From positions 29,314 through 93,313 of the forward strand of contig CALEYL010000042.1 in assembly GCA_937926205.1 (NCBI GenBank): 64,000 bases of DNA. The letters are read 5' to 3'. The DNA comes from an uncultured Saprospiraceae bacterium (GTDB lineage Bacteria > Bacteroidota > Bacteroidia > Chitinophagales > Saprospiraceae). How positions within the stretch are numbered: the first letter of the stretch is position 1; each line of letters begins with the position of its first letter. Below the pieces are notes generated by a model, which saw nothing but the letters and a program-made list of their open reading frames with translations, was not told the origin of the DNA and did no database searches. Both the position numbers and the translations under genes were made by a program. Positions 27,020 to 35,103 of this stretch are shown here, in pieces.

Positions 27020-28399
27020 TCAACACATTTGATATTCCGGCAACGACATCAGCGCCATTGTTGTGATCCGGATGCGCTCTTCCCGGCTGAGGTTGCCATG
27101 TAGGTATTCTGATAAAACTTCAGAGAAGCGCGGGGCTGGCGCCTGCAATAAAAAATCAGCCAGCACGTCCGGGATTTGCTCATCACTGACACCATTCAGC
27201 AACAGGAAAATGCTGCTCATATCTACACTTGCCTGTAATTTTTTCATGGCTTTTTCGCGTTCTGCTGCTTCTGGTTCTCCTTTCGTCCGCAAATTAACTT
27301 CAGCACTATTGAAAAGATAACCGGCGAGGCTCATCCGTAAAGTGAGGGTAGAATTGTCAATCCAGTGGCGACCGCCTGGCCAGCCTGCTACATTTGGTGG
27401 ATTGAATAAAACCTGGCCGAGGGCCCGCTGGACGAATACCAGAGAAAATTCGTTTTCAAACCGGATATTCAGCTTGCGCAAAATGCCCGCCATAAGGTCA
27501 ACGGGGGATTTAATTTTCGATCCCATATTCTGAGGCGAATAAAACCAGTCGCTCTCAAAAATGGTCCGCAACAAAGTTTCAATCTGGTAATCTGACTCGT
27601 AAAATCGTTTCGACAACAGGGCAACGTACTCTTCGTTAACCTGCTCGTTGACAAAATAGCGGTAGGCTTTCCGGGCGATAAAGTCGGCCGTGGCGCGCTG
27701 ATCCAGCAGGCGTTCAATGATGTCGCCGCCGTCAAAACGGCCGCTCTCGCCCATGAAATGCTTGAGACCGTAATCGTGCTGGCCAGGCCGGAATACAAAT
27801 TCTCCACGCAAATTGCTGGACCAACCCGTAAAGGCCTTCGCCGCTTCTTTCACATCCGTTTCTGAATAATGTCCCCGGCCGATGGTGAACAGTTCCATGA
27901 GTTCGCGTGCAAAATTTTCATTGGGGCTGTCTTTGCGATTTTGCTGGTTGTTCAAAAACCGGATCATGGCAACATCTTGCGCCATTCGGAGGGTAAGTTC
28001 GCGAAAACTCCCCAGCGCATGGCTTCGCAGGGTATTCAACTGAGCCAGGGCTAAGGGAGATAACTTCGATTGACAGGCAAAATGGCCATGCCAGAAAAGA
28101 GTCGCCCGTTCCAGCAGGGCACTTTGTGCCGGATCCGCCATGCGTTGCAGCCAGTCACTGCTTTGAAGGGCAACCATCCGGCGTTCGTCTTTTATCCTTT
28201 CCAGCATGGCCTCCCGGGTTGCTTCCTCTGCTGCTCCGGAAGCTTCCGGGACTGGGGCGCCCGGTTTTAGTTTTGCTTTTTTGGCTTCATCAAACAGGTG
28301 GTTTACCGCTTTGGAGATGCCCCAGTTTCGGCGTTCCATCCATTCCTCAACGCTTAGTCCGAATCCTGCCCGCCAGTGAAGGTGCTTTATTTTGTCCAT
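27020..28399 (-). CDS. DUF1800 family protein
   Basis: 459 residues from the ATG at 28399; a GTG two codons earlier (28405) is an alternative. Typical DUF1800 features are seen: HLHWRAGFGLSVEEW at the start, FWHGHFACQSKL, NENFARELMELFTIG and NVAGWPGGRHWI. The function is unknown. It is the upstream partner of the DUF1501 gene. No signal peptide is seen, unlike its partner. Confidence 0.9.
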   Translation of the reverse strand: MDKIKHLHWRAGFGLSVEEWMERRNWGISKAVNHLFDEAKKAKLKPGAPVPEASGAAEEATREAMLERIKDERRMVALQSSDWLQRMADPAQSALLERATLFWHGHFACQSKLSPLALAQLNTLRSHALGSFRELTLRMAQDVAMIRFLNNQQNRKDSPNENFARELMELFTIGRGHYSETDVKEAAKAFTGWSSNLRGEFVFRPGQHDYGLKHFMGESGRFDGGDIIERLLDQRATADFIARKAYRYFVNEQVNEEYVALLSKRFYESDYQIETLLRTIFESDWFYSPQNMGSKIKSPVDLMAGILRKLNIRFENEFSLVFVQRALGQVLFNPPNVAGWPGGRHWIDNSTLTLRMSLAGYLFNSAEVNLRTKGEPEAAEREKAMKKLQASVDMSSIFLLLNGVSDEQIPDVLADFLLQAPAPRFSEVLSEYLHGNLSREERIRITTMALMSLPEYQMC

Positions 28400-28491
28400 T
28401 TGCACGCATGTTTCGCCATTCGACCGGCCAATAAAATAGTAGGTTTAACGACCATCTCTTTTTTTAACTTTACCCTAACAGGAATCCTTGA

Positions 28492-28499
28492 TACCTTTG
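28492..28499 (+). promoter_or_regulatory. -7 box upstream of the TPR lipoprotein operon
   Basis: TACCTTTG matches TAnnTTTG and lies 69 bases before the ATG at 28569. No clear -33 element was found. Confidence 0.45.
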
Positions 28500-28568
28500 T
28501 CCCGGGAAAAGGCCGCCTTGTCCTTTTCACATGCTCTTTTTCTTTGGTGATCAAAGTTTTTTTAATTC

Positions 28569-29087
28569 ATGCGTAACTTCAAAATAATCCTGCTCTTTAC
28601 AGGCCTGTTTCTGGCAGCCTGCGACCCCCGGGGAAGTCAGGTAGCCGCTATTCAGAAGCTGGAAAACCAACTTCGCCAGCAAAAAGAAGCCCGGCCAGAT
28701 ACCACAGCGGCAAATGCACTGATCGAAAAAAGCCTTGCTTTTGCCGCGGCATACCCAAAAGATACTTTGACACCTTCTTTTTTATTTCAGGCAGCCGACG
28801 TGTTGCGCGGGATTGAAAAAGCAGAGGATGCGGTACGCCTGTGGGGACGTGTCAACGCGGATTATCCCGATTTTGATCGCGCCCCCGATGCCTTGTTTTT
28901 ACAGGGTTTTACCTGTGAAAACAACCTTTCGGACCCAGTCCGGGCGATGGCCTATTACCAAACTTTTTTGGATAAATACCCCAAACATCCTTTGGCGGGC
29001 GATGTCGCCCTGTCGCTGGAATACCTCAAATCGGGAAAAGACGTGGAAGAGCTGATCAAATCCTTTCCAAAACCTCCGGCACAGTAA
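28569..29087 (+). CDS. TPR-like lipoprotein (BamD/YbgF-like repeats)
   Basis: 172 residues. The lipobox is FLAAC (Cys18). After a charged helix come TPR-like pairs, including FLFQAADVLRGIEKAEDAVR and APDALFLQGFTCENNLSDPV, then FLDKYPKHPLAGDVALSLEY. This pattern resembles the outer-membrane lipoprotein BamD and the YbgF coil/TPR proteins but is shorter. The role is probably a periplasmic scaffold. Its stop overlaps the next gene's start by one base (TAATG). Confidence 0.75.
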   Translation: MRNFKIILLFTGLFLAACDPRGSQVAAIQKLENQLRQQKEARPDTTAANALIEKSLAFAAAYPKDTLTPSFLFQAADVLRGIEKAEDAVRLWGRVNADYPDFDRAPDALFLQGFTCENNLSDPVRAMAYYQTFLDKYPKHPLAGDVALSLEYLKSGKDVEELIKSFPKPPAQ

Positions 29088-29824
29088 TGGATACTGTTTT
29101 TCATCGCCTGATCCGGAAGGCCCGTCACAAGCAGTCGTTTTTGGCTACTTGCCGGGCCAACGGCCTGATGTTGGACTACGGTGAAAATGCATCCGGAATT
29201 GGAATTTTCAAAGAGATTTTTGTTCAGCGGGCGTATGCCGATTTTTTCCCTTTTCATGAAGCGGCTACGGTCATTGACATTGGCGGTCATTTTGGTTATT
29301 TTGCATTGTTCGCAGCCGTCAACCTTGCCGATAAAGGACAGGTTATTACAGTAGAACCTTCCCGGCATAATTTTGAAAAGCTGGAGCGCAACCTGAACCA
29401 AAGCGGATTCGGAAAAAAAGTTTTGGCCCTGAATCGGGCAGTAGCCCCAATAGCAGGATCCCTGAAACTGTATACCGGCAAAAGTGAAAACAATACCCTC
29501 GTGGCCCCTTCCGAAGGCGGAAGCTGGGAAATGACAGAAGCCATTACTCTTGACGAACTCATCGGAGACCTGAGCATGGTTCATTTCCTGAAAATGGACT
29601 GTGAAGGGGCTGAATATGAGGTACTGTATGGCGCCGACCGCGGGGTTCTGGATCGCATTCAAACCATTTCCATGGAGTTTCACGATTTGAAAAGTGCTCA
29701 AAAAAATGGCTTGAAGCTGGCGCAATTCCTGAAATCAAGCGGTTTCAATGTGGTGCGTTTTCACCACAACACTACCTCCATGGGTAATAATTATGGGCAT
29801 ATTGTGGCGACTAAAGCCCTTTAA
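29087..29824 (+). CDS. FkbM-family SAM-dependent methyltransferase
   Basis: 245 residues. Motif I is VIDIGGHFGYFA (about 62-73), then VEPSRHNFEKLERNL, and a C-terminal FLKMDCEGAEYEVLYGA, the hallmark of FkbM methyltransferases. These methylate hydroxyls on sugars or lipids; the substrate is not evident. It overlaps the preceding TPR lipoprotein by one base, implying coupled translation. Confidence 0.9.
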   Translation: MDTVFHRLIRKARHKQSFLATCRANGLMLDYGENASGIGIFKEIFVQRAYADFFPFHEAATVIDIGGHFGYFALFAAVNLADKGQVITVEPSRHNFEKLERNLNQSGFGKKVLALNRAVAPIAGSLKLYTGKSENNTLVAPSEGGSWEMTEAITLDELIGDLSMVHFLKMDCEGAEYEVLYGADRGVLDRIQTISMEFHDLKSAQKNGLKLAQFLKSSGFNVVRFHHNTTSMGNNYGHIVATKAL

Positions 29825-29912
29825 ATACAGTGAGGTCAACCATTATGTACAATTACTTGTAATACAATGTGCTGACAGATCGTTAATTTTACAGAAAAAA
29901 AATTACCATTCC

Positions 29913-31088
29913 ATGAGGCTGACAATGCTACTCGTTTTTACCATGTTCAACATGCTGCGCCTTCAGGGCCAGGGCATGGAATTTTTTCACGGCACCTGGG
30001 CGGAAGCGCTTGAGGAAGCTAAAAAACAAGACCGGATCATTTTTGTGGATGCATTTGCCGTTTGGTGCGGCCCCTGCAAAATGATGTCCCAAAACGTCTT
30101 TCCCAATGAAAAAGTGGGGGCATTTTTCAACCACAATTTCATCAATATGAAACTGGATATGGAGCAGGGCGAAGGCCTGGAGTTTCGCAAGAAATATCCG
30201 GTCGCTGCATTTCCAACACTTTTTTTCATTGACGCTGAAGGCAAAGTCGTACAGCAGGTGCGGGGCGCTCAGGACGTAAACGCCTTTATTGAGTTGGGCA
30301 AAAGAGTCATGGCAAAAGCGGATAGAAGCGGGGAATACGCCGCCGAATACGAAAAAGGCAACCGCGATCCGGAGTTGGTGATGAAGTATGTGCAGGCCCT
30401 GAACAAGGCCGGCAAACCAAGCCTGCAAATCTCCAACGAATACCTCCGCAGTCAGAAAGACCTGACCACGCCACAAAATCTTAATTTTATTCTGGAGGCC
30501 ACAGTGGCAGCCGATTCCAAGATTTTTGACCTTCTGATAGAAAACAGGGCAAAGATCGCCAAACTCAACTCTGAGGCAGCTGTAAAAAATCGCATTTTAC
30601 ATGCCTGCGAAGCAACGGTACAGAAAGCCATTGAATTCCGCAACCGGGAATTGCTGCAGGAAGCCAAGGACAAAATGAAAAAGAACTACGCTGAAAAGTC
30701 GGGTACTTTTTCAGCAAAAGCAGAAATGGACTACAGCCTTATAGCCGGCGAAGTAAAAGAATACCTCGCAGCTGTAAAAGAATATACCGGACAAGCGCCG
30801 GGCAACGAACCGGTAGAACTTTCGAAAGTTGCCATTGCCATCACCAACAATTTTCACAACGACGAAAAAGCGATGAAGCAGGCTGAGGTTTATGCCAAAA
30901 AGGCTGCCGAAAGTGCAGACGGTAATTATGAGCACTATTTTACCTATGCCAACATCTTAGCTAAAAACGGCAAAAAAGAAGCGGCCATCAAAGCCGCCGA
31001 AAAATCGCTGGAGCTGGCCCAGGCCAAAGGTGTTGCCGCTTCCCGTATGGTGCAGACGTTTATTGAAAGATTGAAAGCAGGGGATTAA
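29913..31088 (+). CDS. Secreted thioredoxin-fold protein with helical C-terminus (paralogue 1)
   Basis: 391 residues from the ATG at 29913; the frame opens earlier inside the FkbM gene, but this start gives a clean signal peptide. The thioredoxin domain has WCGPCK (51-56) and the cis-Pro region AAFPTLFF. The C-terminal 230 residues are alpha-helical and TPR-like, ending HYFTYANILAKNGKKEAAIK. The likely role is thiol-disulfide exchange in the periplasm. A close paralogue follows after 45 bases. Confidence 0.85.
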   Translation: MRLTMLLVFTMFNMLRLQGQGMEFFHGTWAEALEEAKKQDRIIFVDAFAVWCGPCKMMSQNVFPNEKVGAFFNHNFINMKLDMEQGEGLEFRKKYPVAAFPTLFFIDAEGKVVQQVRGAQDVNAFIELGKRVMAKADRSGEYAAEYEKGNRDPELVMKYVQALNKAGKPSLQISNEYLRSQKDLTTPQNLNFILEATVAADSKIFDLLIENRAKIAKLNSEAAVKNRILHACEATVQKAIEFRNRELLQEAKDKMKKNYAEKSGTFSAKAEMDYSLIAGEVKEYLAAVKEYTGQAPGNEPVELSKVAIAITNNFHNDEKAMKQAEVYAKKAAESADGNYEHYFTYANILAKNGKKEAAIKAAEKSLELAQAKGVAASRMVQTFIERLKAGD

Positions 31089-31133
31089 TTACCCGGTGTT
31101 TATTTTCTCATTTCTCAACACAAGCTATTACAC

Positions 31134-32282
31134 ATGAGAATTGCACTCATTCTGGCCTTCCAGATTTTGACCGCAGGCGCACTTTTGGCCCAACAAGGCG
31201 GCATTAAGTTTACGGAAAGCGCCGCCTGGAAGGACCTTCTGGCCAAAGCCAAATCTATGGACCGCGTCATCTTTATGGATGCCTATACCACCTGGTGCGG
31301 CCCATGCAAAATGATGTCCAAGAATGTATTTACCGACAAAGAAGTCGGCGATTATTACAATGCCAACTTCATCAATGTCAAAATAGACATGGAAGCTGGC
31401 GAAGGCATTGCACTGGCTTCTCAGTACGCGGTGCGGGCTTACCCGACCCTGCTTTTTATTGACGGAGACGGCGAAATTGTGCATCGGGCAGTGGGTTACC
31501 ACGAGTCTGACGCATTCATCCAACTTGGCAAAAAAGCAATGGATCCCTCCAGCCGTATTTCAGGTATGAAGGCGCGTTTTGCCAAAGGCGACCGCGACCC
31601 TGAATTCCTGAAGAGCTACGCGGAGGTCCTCTACAATGCCATGGACAACGGCTACGGCGATGTTGCCGATGCCTATCTGGGAACGCAGTCTGACTGGAAA
31701 ACACCGGAGAACCTCCAGTTCATATTCCAGTATACCCAAAGTACAGATTCCAAGCTTTTTGATTTCATCGTCAACAACAAAGCAGCATTTGAGCAAAATT
31801 TCGGTAAAGAAATGCTCATGGGCAAAGTGGAACAACTTGTTGCTCAAAAAGTCTTGAGCAATGCGATGCCCGACCTGAAGGAAGCAGATGCATTGTATGC
31901 TAAAGCTTATCCTGAAATGGCCGGCCAGATGTCGGCGCGCTTCCGCATGAATTACTACCAAATGACCGGCGATGTGGGCAACTTCTCCAAATCTGCAGTC
32001 GAATTCTTTGACAAGTATCCGTCTCAGGATATGATGCAGTTGAACAATGCAGCCTGGACATTTTACGAAAGTGTAGAGGACAAAGCCATGCTGAAAAAAG
32101 CCATCGGCTGGGCAAAAGCCTCGGTAAAACTGGATCCCCAGTATTTCAACAGCGATACGCTTGCCGCTTTGTACTACAAAATCGGAGACAAGAAAAAAGC
32201 TAAAAAAGCAGCTCTGGCTGCCATTGCAATTGCTAAAAAGAATGGTGAAGACTACTCCGGTACGGAGCAGTTTTTGAAGTAG
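31134..32282 (+). CDS. Secreted thioredoxin-fold protein with helical C-terminus (paralogue 2)
   Basis: 382 residues. A signal peptide (cut after ALLAQ, residue 20) is followed by WCGPCK (54-59) and a cis-Pro in RAYPTLLF. The C-terminal part is helical with repeats such as NAAWTFYESVEDKAMLKKAI. It aligns along its length with the upstream gene, so this is a tandem duplication. A terminator at 32305-32347 ends the unit. Confidence 0.87.
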   Translation: MRIALILAFQILTAGALLAQQGGIKFTESAAWKDLLAKAKSMDRVIFMDAYTTWCGPCKMMSKNVFTDKEVGDYYNANFINVKIDMEAGEGIALASQYAVRAYPTLLFIDGDGEIVHRAVGYHESDAFIQLGKKAMDPSSRISGMKARFAKGDRDPEFLKSYAEVLYNAMDNGYGDVADAYLGTQSDWKTPENLQFIFQYTQSTDSKLFDFIVNNKAAFEQNFGKEMLMGKVEQLVAQKVLSNAMPDLKEADALYAKAYPEMAGQMSARFRMNYYQMTGDVGNFSKSAVEFFDKYPSQDMMQLNNAAWTFYESVEDKAMLKKAIGWAKASVKLDPQYFNSDTLAALYYKIGDKKKAKKAALAAIAIAKKNGEDYSGTEQFLK

Positions 32283-32304
32283 TATTTTGATTCATCATCA
32301 ACGT

Positions 32305-32347
32305 CATCAGCCGTTTGGCATTCAGGCCGGACGGCTGATGTCTTTTG
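32305..32347 (+). terminator. Rho-independent terminator after the thioredoxin pair
   Basis: CATCAGCCGT (32305-32314) and ACGGCTGATG (32331-32340) form a perfect 10-bp stem, followed by TCTTTTG. It separates the thioredoxin operon from thiL. Confidence 0.8.
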
Positions 32348-32370
32348 TACTCATTCATATGCCTTCAAGC

Positions 32371-33408
32371 ATGTCAGAAAACAACAAACGTACCGACGTC
32401 AATACCCTTGGCGAATTTGGCCTGATTGACCACCTGACCAAAAATTTTTCCCTGCAAAACAGCGCTTCCATCAAAGGAGTAGGCGATGATGCAGCAGTCA
32501 TCGACAATGGCAGCCTGCTCACTGTCGTTTCGACCGATATGCTGATGGAAGGCATCCATTTCGACATGCATTATATGCCCTTGAAGCACCTGGGGTATAA
32601 AGCGGTTGTGGTCAACCTTTCAGACATTTATGCGATGAATGCGACGCCTAAGCAAATTACGGTGTCCATTGCCTTGTCAAATCGCTATTCGGTAGAGGCG
32701 CTTGAAGAATTGTACGCCGGCATTCATGCAGCTTGCGAACGCTACGGTGTAGACCTTGTGGGCGGCGACACGACATCTTCGCTAAAAGGGCTCTGCATCA
32801 GCATCACAGCCATCGGCCAGGCTGAACCCGGTAAAATTGCCTACAGAAACACCGCCCGGGTTGGCGACCTGATTTGCACCACAGGCGACCTGGGCGCCGC
32901 TTATCTCGGACTGCAGATTTTGGAGCGGGAAAAACAAATTTTCCTGTCCAATCCCGGCGTACAGCCAGATCTTGAAGACAAACGCCACCTGGTTGGCCGG
33001 CAACTCAAACCAGAAGCGCGTAAAGACATGATTGAACTCTTCGCACAGAACCAGTTGATCCCTACCGCTATGATCGATGTATCGGATGGCCTGGCTTCAG
33101 AATTGTTCCACATCTGCAAACAATCCGGCGTCGGAGCATTTATTGAGGAAAGCGGTATTCCAATCCACCCTGAAACGCAACTCACGGCGGTGCAATTCAA
33201 CCTTGATCCGGTTACCTGTGCCCTGAGTGGTGGCGAAGACTATGAACTGTTGTTTACCATAGACCCGAAAGACATCGAAAAAGTAAAGTACCTGCCCGAC
33301 ATCTACATTACAGGCGAAATCGTACCTGCTGCCGATGGCATTAAACTGCACAGCAAAGGCGGCAAAATTCACGACATTGAAGCCCAGGGTTGGCAGCATT
33401 TCGGTTAA
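32371..33408 (+). CDS. thiL: Thiamine-monophosphate kinase
   Basis: 345 residues from ATG 32371 (MSENNKR); ATG 32359 four codons earlier is possible. The frame remains open to 32287, but that stretch includes the terminator. Family motifs are GVGDDAAVI (36-44), STDMLMEG, VGGDTTSS and DVSDGLASEL, which bind Mg-ATP and the substrate. It phosphorylates thiamine phosphate to thiamine pyrophosphate in the cytoplasm. No other thi genes are in the window. Confidence 0.93.
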   Translation: MSENNKRTDVNTLGEFGLIDHLTKNFSLQNSASIKGVGDDAAVIDNGSLLTVVSTDMLMEGIHFDMHYMPLKHLGYKAVVVNLSDIYAMNATPKQITVSIALSNRYSVEALEELYAGIHAACERYGVDLVGGDTTSSLKGLCISITAIGQAEPGKIAYRNTARVGDLICTTGDLGAAYLGLQILEREKQIFLSNPGVQPDLEDKRHLVGRQLKPEARKDMIELFAQNQLIPTAMIDVSDGLASELFHICKQSGVGAFIEESGIPIHPETQLTAVQFNLDPVTCALSGGEDYELLFTIDPKDIEKVKYLPDIYITGEIVPAADGIKLHSKGGKIHDIEAQGWQHFG

Positions 33409-33542
33409 TGCAAACGAAGGGTAAGCGCAACCGAATTACTGTTGCAGGATAAAAAGCCTTGTGTATTTTATTGTCTGGGAATTATTGAACAGAATCTGGA
33501 AGGGAAACAGAGGAAGAATGGGCGTGGGGCAGCATTATCCGC

Positions 33543-33707
33543 TTACTGCGGAACGATGCCACCACATCCATTGTTCCAGCGATTCTTCTTGGAGGCATCT
33601 TTGCCACCTTTGACATCCTTCATGTCTTTTTTCTCTAACGGTTTGATGTCTTTTTTGGAGGAATCTTTTTTCAGATCTTCCAAAGACTTTTTCGGCGGTT
33701 TTCCCAT
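33543..33707 (-). CDS. Small Lys-rich peptide with VKGG motif and Trp/Cys/Gly tail
   Basis: 54 residues (ATG at 33707, TAA at 33543-33545). The first 35 residues are strongly charged (KKSLEDLKKDSSKKDIKPLE) and end in DVKGG at 31-35. The tail, 36-54, is KDASKKNRWNNGCGGIVPQ, with a single Trp44 and Cys48. An AGG seven bases before the ATG could be a ribosome site. A charged leader ending in Gly-Gly before a short Gly/Cys-rich tail looks like a double-glycine-leader secreted or modified peptide, but no maturation enzyme or transporter is adjacent. It lies downstream of the LytTR regulator on the same strand. Function unknown. Confidence 0.65.
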   Translation of the reverse strand: MGKPPKKSLEDLKKDSSKKDIKPLEKKDMKDVKGGKDASKKNRWNNGCGGIVPQ

Positions 33708-33896
33708 AGCTGCCTAGTTTTTGCGTAAATTAATAGGGTGTATTGATGCACCAATTCGAATGTAAAGGTAGGTAATAATGTTTGCGGCTACATACACTTT
33801 AACACTGGCGACACATATTTTTTTATTCCGCAAATATTGATTCCCGTGTAGTCCTCTTCCTTTTTTCTCTTTGCTGATCGACGAATCCTGACGGCT

Positions 33897-33918
33897 GAAA
33901 AGCATTTTTCGATGCTTT
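33897..33918 (-). terminator. Weak terminator-like hairpin after the LytTR gene
   Basis: On the minus strand AAAGCAT (from 33918), six bases, ATGCTTT (to 33899), then TC. The 7-bp stem with a short T-run could end the LytTR transcript before the small peptide gene. The rest of 33708-33948 shows no gene. Confidence 0.35.
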
Positions 33919-33948
33919 ACTCCCGGTTTTTCTTCTTCAAAAGGTGAC

Positions 33949-34710
33949 TCAGGCGCCTTCCAGCAAACGCTTCATTTGTTCCATAAAAATCGGGCGCCTC
34001 CTGCGCGACACTTCAATTTTTATGCCGTCGTCCATGATCAGGTAGCCGCCATCTCCTTTGACGAATTTTCTCATGAAGTTCAGGTTGATGACATGCCGTT
34101 TGTGCACCCGGTAGAAGCTGAAAGGCGCCAGCATATCTTCGTAGGACTTTATCGTTTTGGACGCTGTAATGCGGTCTCCGTTCTGGAGGAAGATATGAGT
34201 GTAATTGTCTTCCGCTTCCAAACGAATGATTTCCTTAATGTTGACAAAATAAACACCATCCAGCGCGGATATACTCATTTTGCTGAAAGCATTCGGGTTG
34301 TTGTACACATTGCCGAAAACGTCCAGTCGTTTTTCGATCATATTGTCGCGGCGGGGCCGGATACGCGAAACCGCTTCTTTGAGTTGGTCCGCATCAATCG
34401 GTTTGGTAATATAGCCAATTGAGCTGTATTCACAGGCCTTCATGGCGTACTCGTTGTAAGAAGTCACAAAAATGATCTCAAAATTGATGGGCCGGAGCTC
34501 ATTCAGCATTTGAAAAACAAGACCATCCGGAAGGTTGATGTCCAGAAAAGCGACATCGGGTTTGATTGCCGGATCGCTCAATAGTTCTACACCGGTTTCT
34601 ACGGTATGGGCTACTCCGATCACTTCAACTTCATCACAATGGTTGGCAAGCTGGTTTTTGAGGTTGTTCACCCCATTAATTTCATCTTCTACTATGACGG
34701 CTTTAATCAC
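33949..34710 (-). CDS. LytTR-family response regulator
   Basis: 253 residues from a GTG at 34710. The receiver domain starts at once (AVIVEDE), with the phospho-acceptor Asp57 in FLDINLP and Lys in YITKPI. The C-terminal LytTR DNA-binding domain covers about 150-250 (IRLEAEDNYTHIFLQNGDRI, FYRVHKRHVINLNF). The frame is open to 34887, but a -7 box at 34734-34741 places transcription start about 17 bases before the GTG. No histidine kinase is encoded nearby. Confidence 0.9.
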   Translation of the reverse strand: MIKAVIVEDEINGVNNLKNQLANHCDEVEVIGVAHTVETGVELLSDPAIKPDVAFLDINLPDGLVFQMLNELRPINFEIIFVTSYNEYAMKACEYSSIGYITKPIDADQLKEAVSRIRPRRDNMIEKRLDVFGNVYNNPNAFSKMSISALDGVYFVNIKEIIRLEAEDNYTHIFLQNGDRITASKTIKSYEDMLAPFSFYRVHKRHVINLNFMRKFVKGDGGYLIMDDGIKIEVSRRRRPIFMEQMKRLLEGA

Positions 34711-34733
34711 GTTCTTGAGATTTTGTTTAATGA

Positions 34734-34741
34734 CAAATGTA
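34734..34741 (-). promoter_or_regulatory. -7 box of the LytTR gene
   Basis: On the minus strand this is TACATTTG, a perfect TAnnTTTG match, 24 bases ahead of the GTG. It supports the GTG start over longer readings. Confidence 0.55.
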
Positions 34742-34950
34742 CCCAGCACAGCATAAAATAGGAAGAAAAAACCCGAATATTTTGGAATGATCCGTAAGGG
34801 GTATTTCAGCCTGCTGTTTTGTACAATTTTGAAGGGTAAATGGTTGCGGGCCAATTGAGGTTTGCCCTGCCGCCGGCCACCCGGCAACAGGAAAAGTCAA
34901 AATCATAACGATGGAAAGGGAGAAAGATACAATTTCAGAAAGAGGAGCTT

Positions 34951-35089
34951 GTCTCAAAAGAGGCAAAATGCAAATGGGCAAATAGGCAAAATTTACTCCA
35001 AATGGTAAGTTTGTTATTGGAATACGTTTCAATACCTATTGTAAACTTGCCCTCCCGCTGGGCGGGACAAGTTTTGCCTCTTTTGAGAC
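34951..35089. repeat. 139-bp element bounded by perfect 18-bp inverted repeats
   Basis: GTCTCAAAAGAGGCAAAA (34951-34968) is the exact reverse complement of 35072-35089. The inside is AT-rich, with GCAAATGGGCAAATAGGCAA near the left arm. It fills most of the 34711-35103 gap between two genes transcribed in the same direction. It has no coding capacity; a MITE-like element or large hairpin is likely. Confidence 0.65.
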
Positions 35090-35103
35090 CCCCTCCGACC
35101 GGG

